64,000 nucleotides of DNA from the NCBI GenBank assembly GCA_026398735.1, contig JAPLSH010000015.1:1-64000 (forward strand). Direction: 5' to 3'. The notes under the pieces are model-generated. The model did not search any database and was not told where the DNA came from. It was given only the letters and a program-made list of their open reading frames with translations. This document shows, one piece after another, positions 1-10,651 of this stretch. The stretch is from Pseudomonadota bacterium. Its GTDB lineage: Bacteria; Pseudomonadota; Gammaproteobacteria; Steroidobacterales; Steroidobacteraceae. Every line of letters begins with the position of its first letter. Positions within the stretch are counted from its first letter, which is position 1. A program made the translations under genes and the position numbers.

Positions 1-522
1 TGCAGTGCCCAAGTCTGGCTGTATGGCTGTCAGGCCCACCGGCACCAGGATGATTGCAGCAGTGACGAACAGCGTACCCAGACCCAAAGGCAGCGGCCGC
101 TCTTGCAGATACCAGGCAACCAGCATCGGCACGGCGATCTTCATGATCTCTGAAGGTTGGAAGCGGATGAAGCCCAGATACAGCCAGCGCTGCGCGCCTT
201 TGCCGATGTAACCCGACGCATCAACCACGAGCAGCAGCAGCACGCCGCCGGCATATAACCAGGGTGCGGCATTGCGCAGTGTGTTGGGACGCAGTTGCGC
301 CACAGCGACCATGGCCGCTGTGCCCAGTCCCATGCGCAACAGCGAGCGCAGGATCATGTCGCTGTTCTGGCCCGACGCGCTGTACAGCACGATGAGCCCG
401 TAGCAGGCCACTAGTGCCAGTCCGATCAGCAGAGGACCGTCCAGCTTTAAGGCCAACAGGATGCGTGTGGCGATCGTGAGCGTACGGCGAGCCGACGGCG
501 ATTCAACTTGCGGGAAACTCAT
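1..522 (-). CDS. rodA: RodA (SEDS peptidoglycan polymerase), 3' part missing
   Basis: SEDS-family glycosyltransferase that polymerises glycan strands for side-wall growth with PBP2. The first 174 residues are visible; the gene runs off the left edge. Hydrophobic segments alternate with loops, and the family motifs KGAQRWL and QPSEIMK are present, followed at the very edge by QPDLGT, whose aspartate is the catalytic residue in characterised RodA proteins. The ATG overlaps the PBP2 stop (ATGA), so the two are translationally coupled at the end of the mreBCD-mrdA-rodA operon. FtsW is the main alternative, but the position after mrdA favours RodA. Confidence 0.95.
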   Translation of the reverse strand, partial: MSFPQVESPSARRTLTIATRILLALKLDGPLLIGLALVACYGLIVLYSASGQNSDMILRSLLRMGLGTAAMVAVAQLRPNTLRNAAPWLYAGGVLLLLVVDASGYIGKGAQRWLYLGFIRFQPSEIMKIAVPMLVAWYLQERPLPLGLGTLFVTAAIILVPVGLTAIQPDLGTA

Positions 523-2438
523 GGCTTGGCCTGTAGTGCAGCAGTGACAGCGGGTGCAGGTGCTACGGGCTGGGGCAACAGGTAGGCATCGAGCACTTTG
601 CGTGCAATGGGCCCGGCTGCCGCAGCGCCAAAGCCACCGTTCTCGACCAATACGACCAATGCGATGCGGGGTTTTTCGACGGGTGCAAAAGCGATAAACC
701 ACGAATGGTCACGCAACCGTTCCGAGACATTCTTCTCGACGTATTTTTCGTTCGCTCCGACCGAGAACACCTGTGCCGTGCCGGTCTTGCCAGCAATGGA
801 ATAGGCGGCGCCATTGCCCACGCCGCGTCCGGTGCCTCGTGTCATGGTGCCCATCATGCCGTTGAACACATGATTCCAGTCTGCTTCAGGAATGCCTTCT
901 ACTGACGGCAGCGCTTGCGGCGCCACAACTGTAGCCTGACCGGTCTCGGCATTGCGCATGCCGGTGACCAATCTGGGTTTGAAGCTGCGTCCGCGCGATG
1001 CAACGGTTGCCACCATGTGCGCCTGCTGCATCGGGGTGACAGTCATATAGCCTTGGCCAATACCAAAATTGACCGTCTCACCGGGAAACCACACTTGGTC
1101 CTGTCGGCGCTTGAAGCGGTTTTTCTTCCATTCACGTGAAGGCAGGATGCCTGACTGCTCGCCGGCAATGTCGATGCCAGTCGGTTTGCCATAGCCAAAG
1201 GGCGCCAAGAATTGGGAAATGTTGTCGACGCCGAGTTGACTTGCCAGGCCGTAGAAATACACGTCGCACGAGACTGCGATGGCGTCTTCAAGATTGACTG
1301 CACCGTGGCGACCACTGCGGCCTTCACGGAAGGGTTTGCTGCTGCCCGGCAAATAGAATTCACCGGCGCAGAAGCGCGAGCTCTCAGGTGTAACCGTGCC
1401 GTTGTGCAGGCCTGCAAGGGCAATCACCGGCTTAACGGTGGAGCCCGGTGGATAGGTGCCGCGCAGTGCGCGATTGAACAGCGGCCTATCGATGTCGGTT
1501 TCAAGGTTGCGATATTCGGCACGCGTCAGGCCGCGCCCAAACAGACTCGGATCAAAACCGGGTTGACTGGCGAGCACAAGGACATCACCGTTGGCAGGAT
1601 CCAGCGCAACCACCACACCGCGACGTCCTCTAAGCGCTTGTTCTGCTGCCTGCTGCGCCACTAGATCTAGCGACAGGATGAGGTCTGCGCCGGCCTTGGG
1701 CGCACGCGATTTCAGGTCCGGCGCCAGTCCGCCCTGTGATTGCACCGAGCGCCCTTGCGCGTTGACCAGCACTTCGCGAAAGCCGTTGGTGCCATGCAGT
1801 TCTTTTTCGCGGGCACTTTCAACGCCTAGCTTGCCGATCAAGGTGGTGCCGGCATAGGCGGATCTATCGATGCGTGGCAGATCCGCTTCGCCGATGGCGG
1901 CCACATAACCCAGCGCATGCACGGCCAGATCGCCATGGGGATAGAAGCGTGTCAGACGCGTGCGAATGTCGACACCCGGGAACTGATGACGATGCACGGC
2001 GAAGCGCGCAATTTCTTCTTCGCTCATGCGCAGTCGGATAGGCACTGCTTCGAAGCCGCGCCTTGCACGCACCATACGCCGGATCTCATCGACTTCATCG
2101 GCGGGGATCAGTTGCAAATGCGCCAGCCCGCGCAAAGTAGCAGCCAAGTCTGGCACTTGTTCGCGAATCAGTTCGAGTTGATAGGCGGCCTGGTTTTCGG
2201 CCAAGACTTTGCCGTTGCGATCCAGGATCAGTCCGCGATTGGCCGGGATCGGCTCTAGTCTTGCTCGATTGCCCTGCGACAACTGCAGGTAGTAATCGTG
2301 ACGCAGCACCTGCAACAGAAACAGCCGACCCGCCAGCACTACTGCCGCAACAGCCACCAAAGACACAGCCAGCACGATGCGGCGCTGAAAGGCGTGCTGT
2401 TCACGCTGTGGGTTTCTGATGCTGACCGGGCCGGCCAT
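519..2438 (-). CDS. mrdA: Penicillin-binding protein 2 (peptidoglycan transpeptidase)
   Basis: Class B PBP that cross-links peptidoglycan during elongation, partner of RodA in the inner membrane. With the ATG at 2438 the protein has 639 residues: a short cytoplasmic tail, one transmembrane helix (about residues 22-43), a dimerisation domain with the RGLILDRNG motif, and a transpeptidase domain with all three active-site motifs: STVK (333-336, nucleophile Ser333), SCD (390-392) and KTG (551-553). An upstream in-frame ATG at 2489 would overlap mreD by 38 bases; 2438 gives a 13-base gap and a normal N-terminus. It sits between mreD and rodA. Confidence 0.96.
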   Translation of the reverse strand: MAGPVSIRNPQREQHAFQRRIVLAVSLVAVAAVVLAGRLFLLQVLRHDYYLQLSQGNRARLEPIPANRGLILDRNGKVLAENQAAYQLELIREQVPDLAATLRGLAHLQLIPADEVDEIRRMVRARRGFEAVPIRLRMSEEEIARFAVHRHQFPGVDIRTRLTRFYPHGDLAVHALGYVAAIGEADLPRIDRSAYAGTTLIGKLGVESAREKELHGTNGFREVLVNAQGRSVQSQGGLAPDLKSRAPKAGADLILSLDLVAQQAAEQALRGRRGVVVALDPANGDVLVLASQPGFDPSLFGRGLTRAEYRNLETDIDRPLFNRALRGTYPPGSTVKPVIALAGLHNGTVTPESSRFCAGEFYLPGSSKPFREGRSGRHGAVNLEDAIAVSCDVYFYGLASQLGVDNISQFLAPFGYGKPTGIDIAGEQSGILPSREWKKNRFKRRQDQVWFPGETVNFGIGQGYMTVTPMQQAHMVATVASRGRSFKPRLVTGMRNAETGQATVVAPQALPSVEGIPEADWNHVFNGMMGTMTRGTGRGVGNGAAYSIAGKTGTAQVFSVGANEKYVEKNVSERLRDHSWFIAFAPVEKPRIALVVLVENGGFGAAAAGPIARKVLDAYLLPQPVAPAPAVTAALQAKP

Positions 2439-2451
2439 AGTGCGGACCAGC

Positions 2452-2937
2452 CTAACGCGGCTGGTGGGTGCGGCCGAGCAGGCCGGCAATCACTGGCCAC
2501 ACAGCGGCACCAGTGAAGGGCGGCAGCCACCGCAGCACGCTGTTGAGTGGGTGTCCGCTCCAGCCGTCGATGGCCCATAGCACCAGTTCATAGAGCAGCA
2601 GCGCCACCAACACCAGCAGGCTTTGTTCGAAGATCGGCTTGGCACGCGTGATGAGGTGCAGCTTAACGGCAAGATAGGTGACCAGCGATAACGCCAGTGC
2701 GTGCTGTCCCAGCTGTGCACCTTGCAGCACGTCCAGTAGCAGGCCACAGAAAAAGCCGATGAAGATGCCACCGGTGGCCGGGGACATGGTGGACCAGTAG
2801 AGCACCACCAGCACCAGCAGCGGCGGCCGCAGTAATGACAGCCATAGGGGCAGTGGTGCCAGCATGAGCAGCAGCGCGGCCAGCGACGTAGCCGCAACCA
2901 GCAACGCTGAAATGCGCTGTTGTTCGCGCAGCGTCAT
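2452..2937 (-). CDS. mreD: Rod shape-determining membrane protein MreD
   Basis: Integral inner-membrane protein of the elongasome linking MreC to the synthases. 161 residues, the usual size, almost entirely made of hydrophobic segments (about five membrane spans) with the short charged N-terminus MTLREQQR. Recognised by operon position and hydropathy pattern, including the Gly-rich GGIFIGFFCGLLLDVL segment typical of MreD. Its ATG overlaps the mreC stop by the ATGA arrangement, so translation depends on mreC reading to its end. Confidence 0.93.
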   Translation of the reverse strand: MTLREQQRISALLVAATSLAALLLMLAPLPLWLSLLRPPLLVLVVLYWSTMSPATGGIFIGFFCGLLLDVLQGAQLGQHALALSLVTYLAVKLHLITRAKPIFEQSLLVLVALLLYELVLWAIDGWSGHPLNSVLRWLPPFTGAAVWPVIAGLLGRTHQPR

Positions 2938-3933
2938 GGCTTGGCTGCCTTGGGCGCTGGTGCTGCGGGCATCTCGCCTTCGCCGCCGTCGTTAGCGACT
3001 GGGTCGTCGGCTGCGGCTTCGATGTCGGAGGCATCTACCGGTGCGCCCAGCGTGACTTGCGGTAGCGTGTCGCTGGCCACCGGCGCCACTGGCGCTGCCG
3101 AATGTGTGGGATCAAACCACAGCAGCAGTGTTACTCGATCGCGTTCGAGTGTGGCCAGTGGTTTGGCGCGCACCTGTGTGAGCAGCAACACGGGATCACG
3201 CTTGATACCGGTGACGGTGGCTACGGGATAGCCGGCAGGGAATACACCGCCGAGCCCTGACGTGATCAGCAGGTCGCCAGCCTTGACGTCCGAATTGACG
3301 GGCAGATAAGGCAGCAACAGTTCACCGCTGTTGCCGGCGCCGACGGCGATAGAGCGCAGACCATTGCGTGCGATCTGCACGGGCACGGCGTGTTCCGGAT
3401 CGGTGAGTAGGATTAGTTCTGAGGCCTGCGGACCGACGCGCGTCAATTGGCCCAGCAGCCCGCGTGCATCCACCACTGCCTGGCCTTGGAATGCGCCATC
3501 ACGCTTGCCCTTGTTGAGCATGAGGCGCTGTTTGAGCGGATTGAGTTCGACGCTGATCACCTCGGCAGCCAGGTGCTTTGTGACCAATGCAGGCAGCGCT
3601 TGAGTGAGCGCGCGCAATTGCGCGTTTTCGTGTTCCAACGCTTCGAGGCGCAGCGCTTTGACTTCGCTGCTGCAAGCGGGCGATTTCGGCGCGCAGGCTG
3701 TCGCGGCTTTCCAGGGCATCGCCAAGATTTTGCAATCCTATGCGCGGCGCATCGACCAGCCATTGCAGCGGATAGACCGAGCCTTGCAGCCAGTAACGCA
3801 GCGACTGCAGCCAGCCATCGCGCTGGTCGTAGTAAAGGCAGACGACGGACAACAGCGCGAACACCACGAAGCGCGGGCCGGGCGCACTGTCGCGGCTGGA
3901 ATTTTGATGACGGCTACGGCCGACGAAGGCCAC
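2934..3933 (-). CDS. mreC: MreC, apparent frameshift in the coiled coil
   Basis: Periplasmic elongasome scaffold. Its parts lie in two frames. From 3933 the first frame gives a cytoplasmic tail, one membrane helix (FVVFALLSVVCLYY) and the start of the coiled coil (RDSLRAEIARLQQ). The coil continues in another frame from about 3665 (EVKALRLEALEHENAQL) and runs through the beta-rich MreC domain (LITSGLGGVFPAGYPVA) to an acidic Pro/Ala tail ending at 2934. At about 3664-3672 one base appears extra, or two are lost: reading Gln-Gln, skipping one C, then Glu-Val-Lys restores the heptads. All other operon genes are intact and MreC is usually needed for rod shape, so sequencing error is likely; a real mutation or recoding cannot be excluded. 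Confidence 0.85.
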
Positions 3934-3946
3934 TCCAGCTCCTGGC

Positions 3947-5044
<1,098 letters not shown>

Positions 5045-5156
5045 CTATCAATCGAGACGACACGCCGCAAGGCGACGTGTATCCTTTATGACTGTATTTC
5101 TAGGGGCCAAAAGCTCCAAGGCCGCAAGGCCTCCCACTAGCACCCGGGCTGCCACT

Positions 5157-5447
5157 ATGAGTCTCTCATCCAAACAGATCGAAGGCATCGCGCATCTGGC
5201 ACGTCTTGAGCTCGACGCCGCCGAAATCCCCCGCTATGTCGACAGTCTCTCCAGCATTCTGGGCCTTGTCAGCGAGCTTGAGCGCGTCAATACCGACGGC
5301 ATCGCGCCCATGGCTCATCCGCTGGAAGGTCAGGTACAGCGACTGCGCGCCGATGTCGTCAGCTCGCCTAATTTGCGGGACCTGTTGCAGGCCAATGCCC
5401 CGCAGGTCGATGCAGGTCTTTATGTGGTTCCCAAGGTGATCGAATGA
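5157..5447 (+). CDS. gatC: Aspartyl/glutamyl-tRNA amidotransferase subunit C
   Basis: Small scaffold subunit of GatCAB, which converts Glu-tRNA(Gln) and/or Asp-tRNA(Asn) to the amidated form. 96 residues from the ATG at 5157, starting [19 protein letters not shown], a close match to the GatC family start; earlier in-frame starts would add a low-complexity leader. Ends [11 protein letters not shown], the usual tail. It overlaps gatA by ATGA, and the gatCAB order is standard. Confidence 0.95.
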   Translation: MSLSSKQIEGIAHLARLELDAAEIPRYVDSLSSILGLVSELERVNTDGIAPMAHPLEGQVQRLRADVVSSPNLRDLLQANAPQVDAGLYVVPKVIE

Positions 5448-6919
5448 CTGCCCCCACTCTGGCTGCCCTGTCTGCCGGGCTCAAGGCCCGCCAGTACTCC
5501 AGCGTCGAGCTCACTCGCGCCGCCTTAGCGCGTGTCGAGCGCAGTCAACCGCAGCTCAATGCGCTGGTCACGGTCACCGCTGAGTCGGCTCTGGCCGCTG
5601 CCGCCGCTGCCGATCAGCGCATTGCCGCCGGCACCGCCGGCCCGCTCACCGGCGTGCCGATGATCCACAAGGACATCTTCTGCACGGCCGGGGTACGCAC
5701 CACCTGCGGCTCGCGCATGCTGTCCAACTTCGTCTCGCCCTACGACGCGCACATCGTCACTTTGCTGGCCGATGCCGGCATGGTCATGGTCGGCAAGGCC
5801 AACATGGACGAGTTCGCTATGGGCTCGTCCAACGAAACCAGCTATTTCGGCCCAGTGAGCAATCCTTGGGATACCGCGCGCGTGCCGGGCGGCTCGTCGG
5901 GTGGCTCGGCTGCTGCGGTGGCCGCGCGTCTGGCGCCTCTGGCTACAGCTTCAGACACCGGCGGCTCGATTCGTCAGCCGGCGGCGCTGTGCGGTGTTAC
6001 CGGCATCAAGCCCACCTATGGCCGCGTGTCGCGCTACGGCATGATCGCCTTTGCCTCCAGCCTCGATCAGGCCGGTGTCATCACCGTGTCGGCCGAAGAT
6101 GCGGCCATGACTTTGCAGGCCATGGCGGGTTTCGACCGGCGCGATTCGACCAGCATCGATGCCCCCGTGCCCGACTATGTGGCCGAGTTGCAGCAGCCGC
6201 TGGCAGGGTTGCGCATCGGCATTCTCAAAGAGTTTTTTGGCGAGGGTCTGTCTGCGGCCATCGAAGGCCCGGTGCGCGAGGCACTGGCTACCTGGCAGCG
6301 ATTGGGCGCCACCGTGCGTGAAGTCAGCCTGCCCAGCCTGCCGCTGTCGGTGCCCACTTACTACGTGGTCGCGCCGGCCGAGGCTTCCTCCAATCTGGCG
6401 CGCTTTGATGGCGTGCGCTTTGGGCATCGCTGCGATAAGCCGCGCGATTTGATGGACCTGTACAAGCGCTCACGCGCTGAGGGCTTCGGGGCCGAGGTCA
6501 AACGCCGCATCATGACCGGCACCTATGTGCTGTCGGCGGGCTATTACGACGCGTATTACCTCAAGGCCCAACGCGTGCGTTCGCTCATCAGCGACGACTT
6601 CCGCCGCGCGTTCACCGAGGTTGATCTGCTGTTGGGGCCCACCACACCCACCACGGCCTTTGGCTTGGGCGACAAGACCAGCGACCCCATCACGATGTAC
6701 CTCAACGACATCTACACCATCGGCGCCAACATGGCCGGTCTGCCTGCCATGTCGCTGCCCTGCGGCTTTGCCGATGGTTTGCCGGTGGGTGTGCAGCTGA
6801 TCGGGCCGCACTTTGCCGAGGGCCGATTGCTGGCCGCGGCCCATGCCTATCAGCGTGAAACCGACTGGCACCTGCGGGCGCCGCCGGCCTTTGGCGCAGA
6901 CTTTGCGGGAGAAGCCTGA
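5444..6919 (+). CDS. gatA: Glutamyl-tRNA(Gln) amidotransferase subunit A
   Basis: Amidase-signature glutaminase subunit that releases ammonia from glutamine for GatB. 491 residues. The catalytic Ser-cisSer-Lys triad reads as Lys76 (PMIHKDIF), Ser151 ([15 protein letters not shown]) and Ser175 ([12 protein letters not shown]); the 99- and 24-residue spacings equal those of characterised GatA. The Gly-Ser loop and C-terminal [13 protein letters not shown] region are intact. The presence of GatCAB implies indirect Gln-tRNA or Asn-tRNA formation or a dual-use system. Confidence 0.97.
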   Translation: MTAPTLAALSAGLKARQYSSVELTRAALARVERSQPQLNALVTVTAESALAAAAAADQRIAAGTAGPLTGVPMIHKDIFCTAGVRTTCGSRMLSNFVSPYDAHIVTLLADAGMVMVGKANMDEFAMGSSNETSYFGPVSNPWDTARVPGGSSGGSAAAVAARLAPLATASDTGGSIRQPAALCGVTGIKPTYGRVSRYGMIAFASSLDQAGVITVSAEDAAMTLQAMAGFDRRDSTSIDAPVPDYVAELQQPLAGLRIGILKEFFGEGLSAAIEGPVREALATWQRLGATVREVSLPSLPLSVPTYYVVAPAEASSNLARFDGVRFGHRCDKPRDLMDLYKRSRAEGFGAEVKRRIMTGTYVLSAGYYDAYYLKAQRVRSLISDDFRRAFTEVDLLLGPTTPTTAFGLGDKTSDPITMYLNDIYTIGANMAGLPAMSLPCGFADGLPVGVQLIGPHFAEGRLLAAAHAYQRETDWHLRAPPAFGADFAGEA

Positions 6920-8358
6920 TGAGTGGCGAATGGGAGACGGTCATCGGGCTCGAGATCCATGCCCAGCTGGCCACCAAATCCAAGATATTTTCCGGTTCAG
7001 CTACCGCTTACGGCGCCGAGTCCAACACTCAGGCCGACTTGGTTGATCTGGGCTATCCAGGCGTGTTGCCGGTGCTCAACGCCGAAGTGGTGCGTATGGC
7101 GGCCAAGTTCGGCTTGGCGGTGGGCGCCACGATCAATCGCCGCTCGGTGTTTGCCCGTAAAAACTATTTCTACCCAGATCTGCCCAAGGGCTATCAGATC
7201 AGTCAATACGAGTTGCCCATCGTCGCCGGTGGCCACCTCGATATCCTGCTAGAAGACGGCAGCACCAAGCGTATCGGCATCACTCGCGCGCACCTCGAAG
7301 AGGATGCGGGCAAGTCGCAGCACGAGGGCGTGGGCGTGTCGACTATCGACCTCAACCGTGCCGGTACACCGCTGGTCGAGATCGTCTCAGAGCCCGATAT
7401 GCGTTCGGCTAAAGAAGCCGTCGCCTATATGAAAAAGATTCATACGCTGGTGCGCTATCTGGGCATCTGCGACGGCAACATGCAGGAAGGCTCGTTCCGC
7501 TGCGACGCCAACGTTTCGATACGCCGCAGGGGCGCAGAGAAATTTGGTACGCGTGCCGAGCTCAAGAACCTCAACTCGTTCCGCTACGTCGAAAAGGCCA
7601 TCAATCTCGAGGTGGCACGGCAGATCGACATCCTGGAGGGCGGCGGCAAGGTGGTGCAGGAAACACGCCTTTACGATGCCGACAAGGACGAGACGCGCTC
7701 GATGCGTTCCAAGGAAGAGGCCAACGATTACCGCTACTTCCCCGACCCGGACCTGTTGCCGGTGGTCATCGAAGACAGCTTTGTCGAGGCCGTGCGCGCC
7801 AGCTTGCCCGAACTGCCAGACGACAAGGCGTTGCGCTTTCAGCAGCAGCATGGCCTGTCGCCCTATGACGCCGGGGTGCTGACTGCCAGTGCCGAAATGG
7901 CCGCGTTCTATGAGTCGGTGGTGGCACTGGTGCCGTCCGACCCGAAGCTGGTGGCCAACACCGTCATGGGTGACTTTTCCGCCTCGCTCAACAAAGACAA
8001 CCTAGACATTGCTAACAGCCGTGTCAGTGCTGCGCAGTTGGGCGTGCTGGTGAGTCGCATTGTCGACAACACCATCTCGGGCAAGATCGCCAAAGAAGTG
8101 TTCGAAGCGATGTGGGCCGAAGGTCTTGAAGCCGATGCGGTCATTGAGTCGCGCGGTTTGCGCCAGATCACCGATGCCGGTGCCATCGGCGCGGTCATCG
8201 ACGCCATCATGGCGGCCAACCCCAAGCAGTTGGCCGATTACCGCTCTGGCAAGGACAAGCTGTTTGGCTTCTTTGTCGGTCAGGCCATGAAGGCCACCGA
8301 CGGCAAGGCCAACCCGGCGCTGCTCAACGATCTGCTCAAGGCAAAGCTGGCGCCTTAA
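6919..8358 (+). CDS. gatB: Aspartyl/glutamyl-tRNA amidotransferase subunit B
   Basis: tRNA-binding kinase/transamidase subunit of GatCAB. 479 residues, full length: catalytic cradle domain starting [13 protein letters not shown], the [14 protein letters not shown] and [12 protein letters not shown] motifs, then the helical and YqeY-like tail domains ([13 protein letters not shown] at the end). It starts one base inside the gatA stop (TGATG). After the stop, GGCGCC-TTAAG-GGCGCC forms a short hairpin without a T-run before hslO. Confidence 0.97.
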   Translation: MSGEWETVIGLEIHAQLATKSKIFSGSATAYGAESNTQADLVDLGYPGVLPVLNAEVVRMAAKFGLAVGATINRRSVFARKNYFYPDLPKGYQISQYELPIVAGGHLDILLEDGSTKRIGITRAHLEEDAGKSQHEGVGVSTIDLNRAGTPLVEIVSEPDMRSAKEAVAYMKKIHTLVRYLGICDGNMQEGSFRCDANVSIRRRGAEKFGTRAELKNLNSFRYVEKAINLEVARQIDILEGGGKVVQETRLYDADKDETRSMRSKEEANDYRYFPDPDLLPVVIEDSFVEAVRASLPELPDDKALRFQQQHGLSPYDAGVLTASAEMAAFYESVVALVPSDPKLVANTVMGDFSASLNKDNLDIANSRVSAAQLGVLVSRIVDNTISGKIAKEVFEAMWAEGLEADAVIESRGLRQITDAGAIGAVIDAIMAANPKQLADYRSGKDKLFGFFVGQAMKATDGKANPALLNDLLKAKLAP

Positions 8359-8373
8359 GGGCGCCACAGCGGC

Positions 8374-9222
8374 ATGCGCGAAACCGACAGCCTGCGTCGT
8401 TTCCTGTTTGAGGAGGCGCCGCTGCGTGGCCATTGGGTCAAGCTCGAAGATGCTTGGTCTCAAGCCCGCGCTCACCAAGATCATCCGCCTGCTGTTGCAT
8501 CGTTGCTGGGGCAGGCATTAGCTGCCTCTACCTTGTTGGCTGCCTGTCTTAAGTTTCGCGGCACGCTGACTCTGCAGGTGCGCAGCCAAGGCGATGTGCC
8601 GTTGCTCATCGTGCAATGCACCCACGACCGGCAACTGCGTGGTGTGGCGCAGGTGCGTGAAGGCGCTGTTATTACCGACGATGCAGGTCTGGCTGAATTG
8701 GCCGGCCGCGGCACGTTGGTGGTCACCTTAGACAATCACGACGGTGGCGAGCCTTGGCAGGGCATCGTGCCGTTGGCGGGGGCTTCATTCCTGGCCGCTG
8801 ACGACTGGCGCGCCGGCGGCCTGTTGCTGCAAAAGCTGCCGCAGACGCAGTCAGCCGGTGAGGGTGCGCGTGGGCGCATGCTGGAGATCTGGGACGAGTG
8901 CTCACTGCTGCTCGATACGCTCGGTGGCCGGGAGTTGCTCGATACCGAGCCACAGCTGCTGCTGCATCGGCTTTTCTCTGCTCACGATGTGCGTTTGTTT
9001 GACGCCGACGCGGTGCGCTTTAGCTGCCGCTGCAGTCAAGCCCGTGTGAACAGCCTGCTGTTGTCGCTGGGTGAGGATGAGGTCAAAGAGATTCTGGACG
9101 AACAGGGTTCAGTGGCCATTACCTGTGAGTTTTGCAATCGCCAATATCGATACGATGCGATTGATGCAGCACAGGTGTTTGCTGATGCGCCGGCACCGGA
9201 TCTGCCCGGCTCGGTGAACTGA
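8374..9222 (+). CDS. hslO: Hsp33 redox-regulated holdase chaperone
   Basis: Cytoplasmic chaperone activated by oxidation; it protects unfolded proteins during oxidative stress. 282 residues with the N-terminal chaperone domain (SLRRFLFEEAPLRGHWVKL) and the C-terminal zinc/redox switch with a CxC motif (SCRCS) followed about 30 residues later by CxxC (CEFCN), the four cysteines that bind zinc when reduced. It follows gatB by 15 bases on the same strand and converges on the vapC-like gene. Confidence 0.96.
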   Translation: MRETDSLRRFLFEEAPLRGHWVKLEDAWSQARAHQDHPPAVASLLGQALAASTLLAACLKFRGTLTLQVRSQGDVPLLIVQCTHDRQLRGVAQVREGAVITDDAGLAELAGRGTLVVTLDNHDGGEPWQGIVPLAGASFLAADDWRAGGLLLQKLPQTQSAGEGARGRMLEIWDECSLLLDTLGGRELLDTEPQLLLHRLFSAHDVRLFDADAVRFSCRCSQARVNSLLLSLGEDEVKEILDEQGSVAITCEFCNRQYRYDAIDAAQVFADAPAPDLPGSVN

Positions 9223-9230
9223 GCCCGCTT

Positions 9231-9659
9231 TTACAGTTGCAGCAAGTTGTCTGCTGCAGCATTGGTCACGGCAGTGAGGCTGATGCCTCGGTCGAACGTC
9301 ACCAGTCGCCCGCCGTGCCGAACGGCCAGCGCTAACAGATAAACATCGGTGAGCTGTGAGGGCGCGTGGGCATACGATGCCTTGATGCGACTGGAATCAA
9401 GCCAGCTGATGTCGTCTGGCCAGAACTCATGCAGTGGCGATGCGCAGGCTGCCGCCAAACGCTGAGTGATTGCTTGGATGGGCATGGGGTTGGGGTAGCC
9501 CCGGTTGGACATGATGCGCACGCAGCCGTTTTGGGTCAGCGGACAGGACGCCCAGCCTTGGGGTGCATGAGCGGCAAACCAAGCGGTGGCGCTGGCATGA
9601 CCAATGTGGTCAGCATCTAGCAGTGCGATCAGGACATTGATATCCAGCAGCGATCGCAT
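9231..9659 (-). CDS. PIN-domain toxin, VapC type
   Basis: Probable endoribonuclease toxin. 142 residues with the PIN fold acidic residues: Asp6 (LLDINVLIALLD), Asp104 or nearby (LTDVYLLALAV) and the C-terminal FDRG. The second conserved position reads CPLTQNGCVRI, with Gln where many VapC proteins have Glu; this variant is common in a PIN subfamily. It overlaps the antitoxin stop (ATGA), the standard vapBC layout. The RNA target cannot be inferred. Confidence 0.88.
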   Translation of the reverse strand: MRSLLDINVLIALLDADHIGHASATAWFAAHAPQGWASCPLTQNGCVRIMSNRGYPNPMPIQAITQRLAAACASPLHEFWPDDISWLDSSRIKASYAHAPSQLTDVYLLALAVRHGGRLVTFDRGISLTAVTNAAADNLLQL

Positions 9660-9901
9660 CAGTAGGCGTCGTCGTCGCGAAGCGTGTTGATGAGCTGGTT
9701 GGTGACGATGCCGCCCCGGGATGGAAAGGGCGTGAACCCATAGGTGGCAGCGGGTTCTGCCACGCCGGCTTTTGTTACAGGCTGGGTGAGACCCAGCCGG
9801 GCCAGTGCCGAAATGACTTCGCCTGCGGTTTTGCCTTCCCGCCGGGCCCGCTCCTTGGCGGCGAGGAGTACATCATCGGCAATGTCGAGTGTGGTTCGCA
9901 T
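9659..9901 (-). CDS. Ribbon-helix-helix antitoxin, VapB type
   Basis: Cognate antitoxin of the PIN toxin and probable autorepressor. 80 residues: an N-terminal ribbon-helix-helix (MRTTLDIADDVLLAAKERA, then GKTAGEVISALARLGL) and a C-terminal toxin-binding tail rich in Pro, Gly and Asp (FTPFPSRGGIV). It precedes and overlaps the toxin. A plasmid-type or chromosomal TA cannot be separated from this evidence. Confidence 0.87.
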   Translation of the reverse strand: MRTTLDIADDVLLAAKERARREGKTAGEVISALARLGLTQPVTKAGVAEPAATYGFTPFPSRGGIVTNQLINTLRDDDAY

Positions 9902-9943
9902 GAATCAGATGCTAACGCATCAGTACATCACCCGCAAGTGCGC

Positions 9944-10651
9944 CTACAGCACCTGTTGCAGATAACGCGGGCCACCCAGCGCCTGCATCTGCCCCACAAT
10001 TTCATCGCGTCTGCGCTGCACATAGGCGCTGGGTTTGCCGGCTTTCAGGCGAATCGGATTGGGCAGTACGGCCGCCAGCAGTGCGGCCTCGCTGGCGCTG
10101 AGCTTGGCGGCGTCGTGGCGAAAATACTCTCGTGATGCCGCTTGCACGCCGTATAGCCCGTCGCCGAACTGCGCTACGTTGAGGTACACCTCCAAGATGC
10201 GTCGCTTGGGCCAGAACGCTTCCATCAGTACGGTGAACCAAGCCTCAAGGCCTTTGCGCACCAGGCTCTTGCCCGACCACAGGAACAGGTTTTTGGCAGT
10301 CTGTTGGCTGATGGTGCTGGCGCCGCGAGCGCGGCCGCCCTGATCGGCCTCATCTATGGCCTTGCGGATCTGTGCGACATCAAAGCCGCGATGCTGCGGG
10401 AACAGTTGATCTTCGGAAGCCACCACTGCAATGGCGGCCTGCGGTGAGATGTTGGACAGCGGTCGCCACTGCTGACGCAGCACAAACGGTTTGGAACTCT
10501 TGCTGTTCCAGGCTTCAATGCGCGCCGCGATCATGAAGGCGCTGGTGGGCGGGTTGACGTAGCGCAGCGCCGCCACCAGCAGAATGCTCAGCAGCAACGC
10601 TGCTAACACGCTCCACACAATCGTCCGCAGCAGACCTCTAAGCAATCGCAT
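9944..10651 (-). CDS. mtgA: Monofunctional biosynthetic peptidoglycan transglycosylase
   Basis: Glycosyltransferase family 51 enzyme that polymerises lipid II into glycan chains in the inner membrane. 235 residues from the ATG at 10651: one N-terminal membrane helix (about residues 7-28), then the GT51 domain with catalytic-Glu motif SEDQLFPQHRGFD, GASTISQQTAKNLFL and RRILEVYLNVAQFG. No transpeptidase domain follows. The start overlaps the prmC stop by ATGA, so the two are cotranscribed. Confidence 0.95.
   Translation of the reverse strand: MRLLRGLLRTIVWSVLAALLLSILLVAALRYVNPPTSAFMIAARIEAWNSKSSKPFVLRQQWRPLSNISPQAAIAVVASEDQLFPQHRGFDVAQIRKAIDEADQGGRARGASTISQQTAKNLFLWSGKSLVRKGLEAWFTVLMEAFWPKRRILEVYLNVAQFGDGLYGVQAASREYFRHDAAKLSASEAALLAAVLPNPIRLKAGKPSAYVQRRRDEIVGQMQALGGPRYLQQVL

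Noticed and set aside
9231-9901. Recent mobile element around the VapBC pair
   Set aside because: No transposase, inverted repeats or target duplication is seen; composition resembles the neighbours. Treated as an ordinary chromosomal TA pair.
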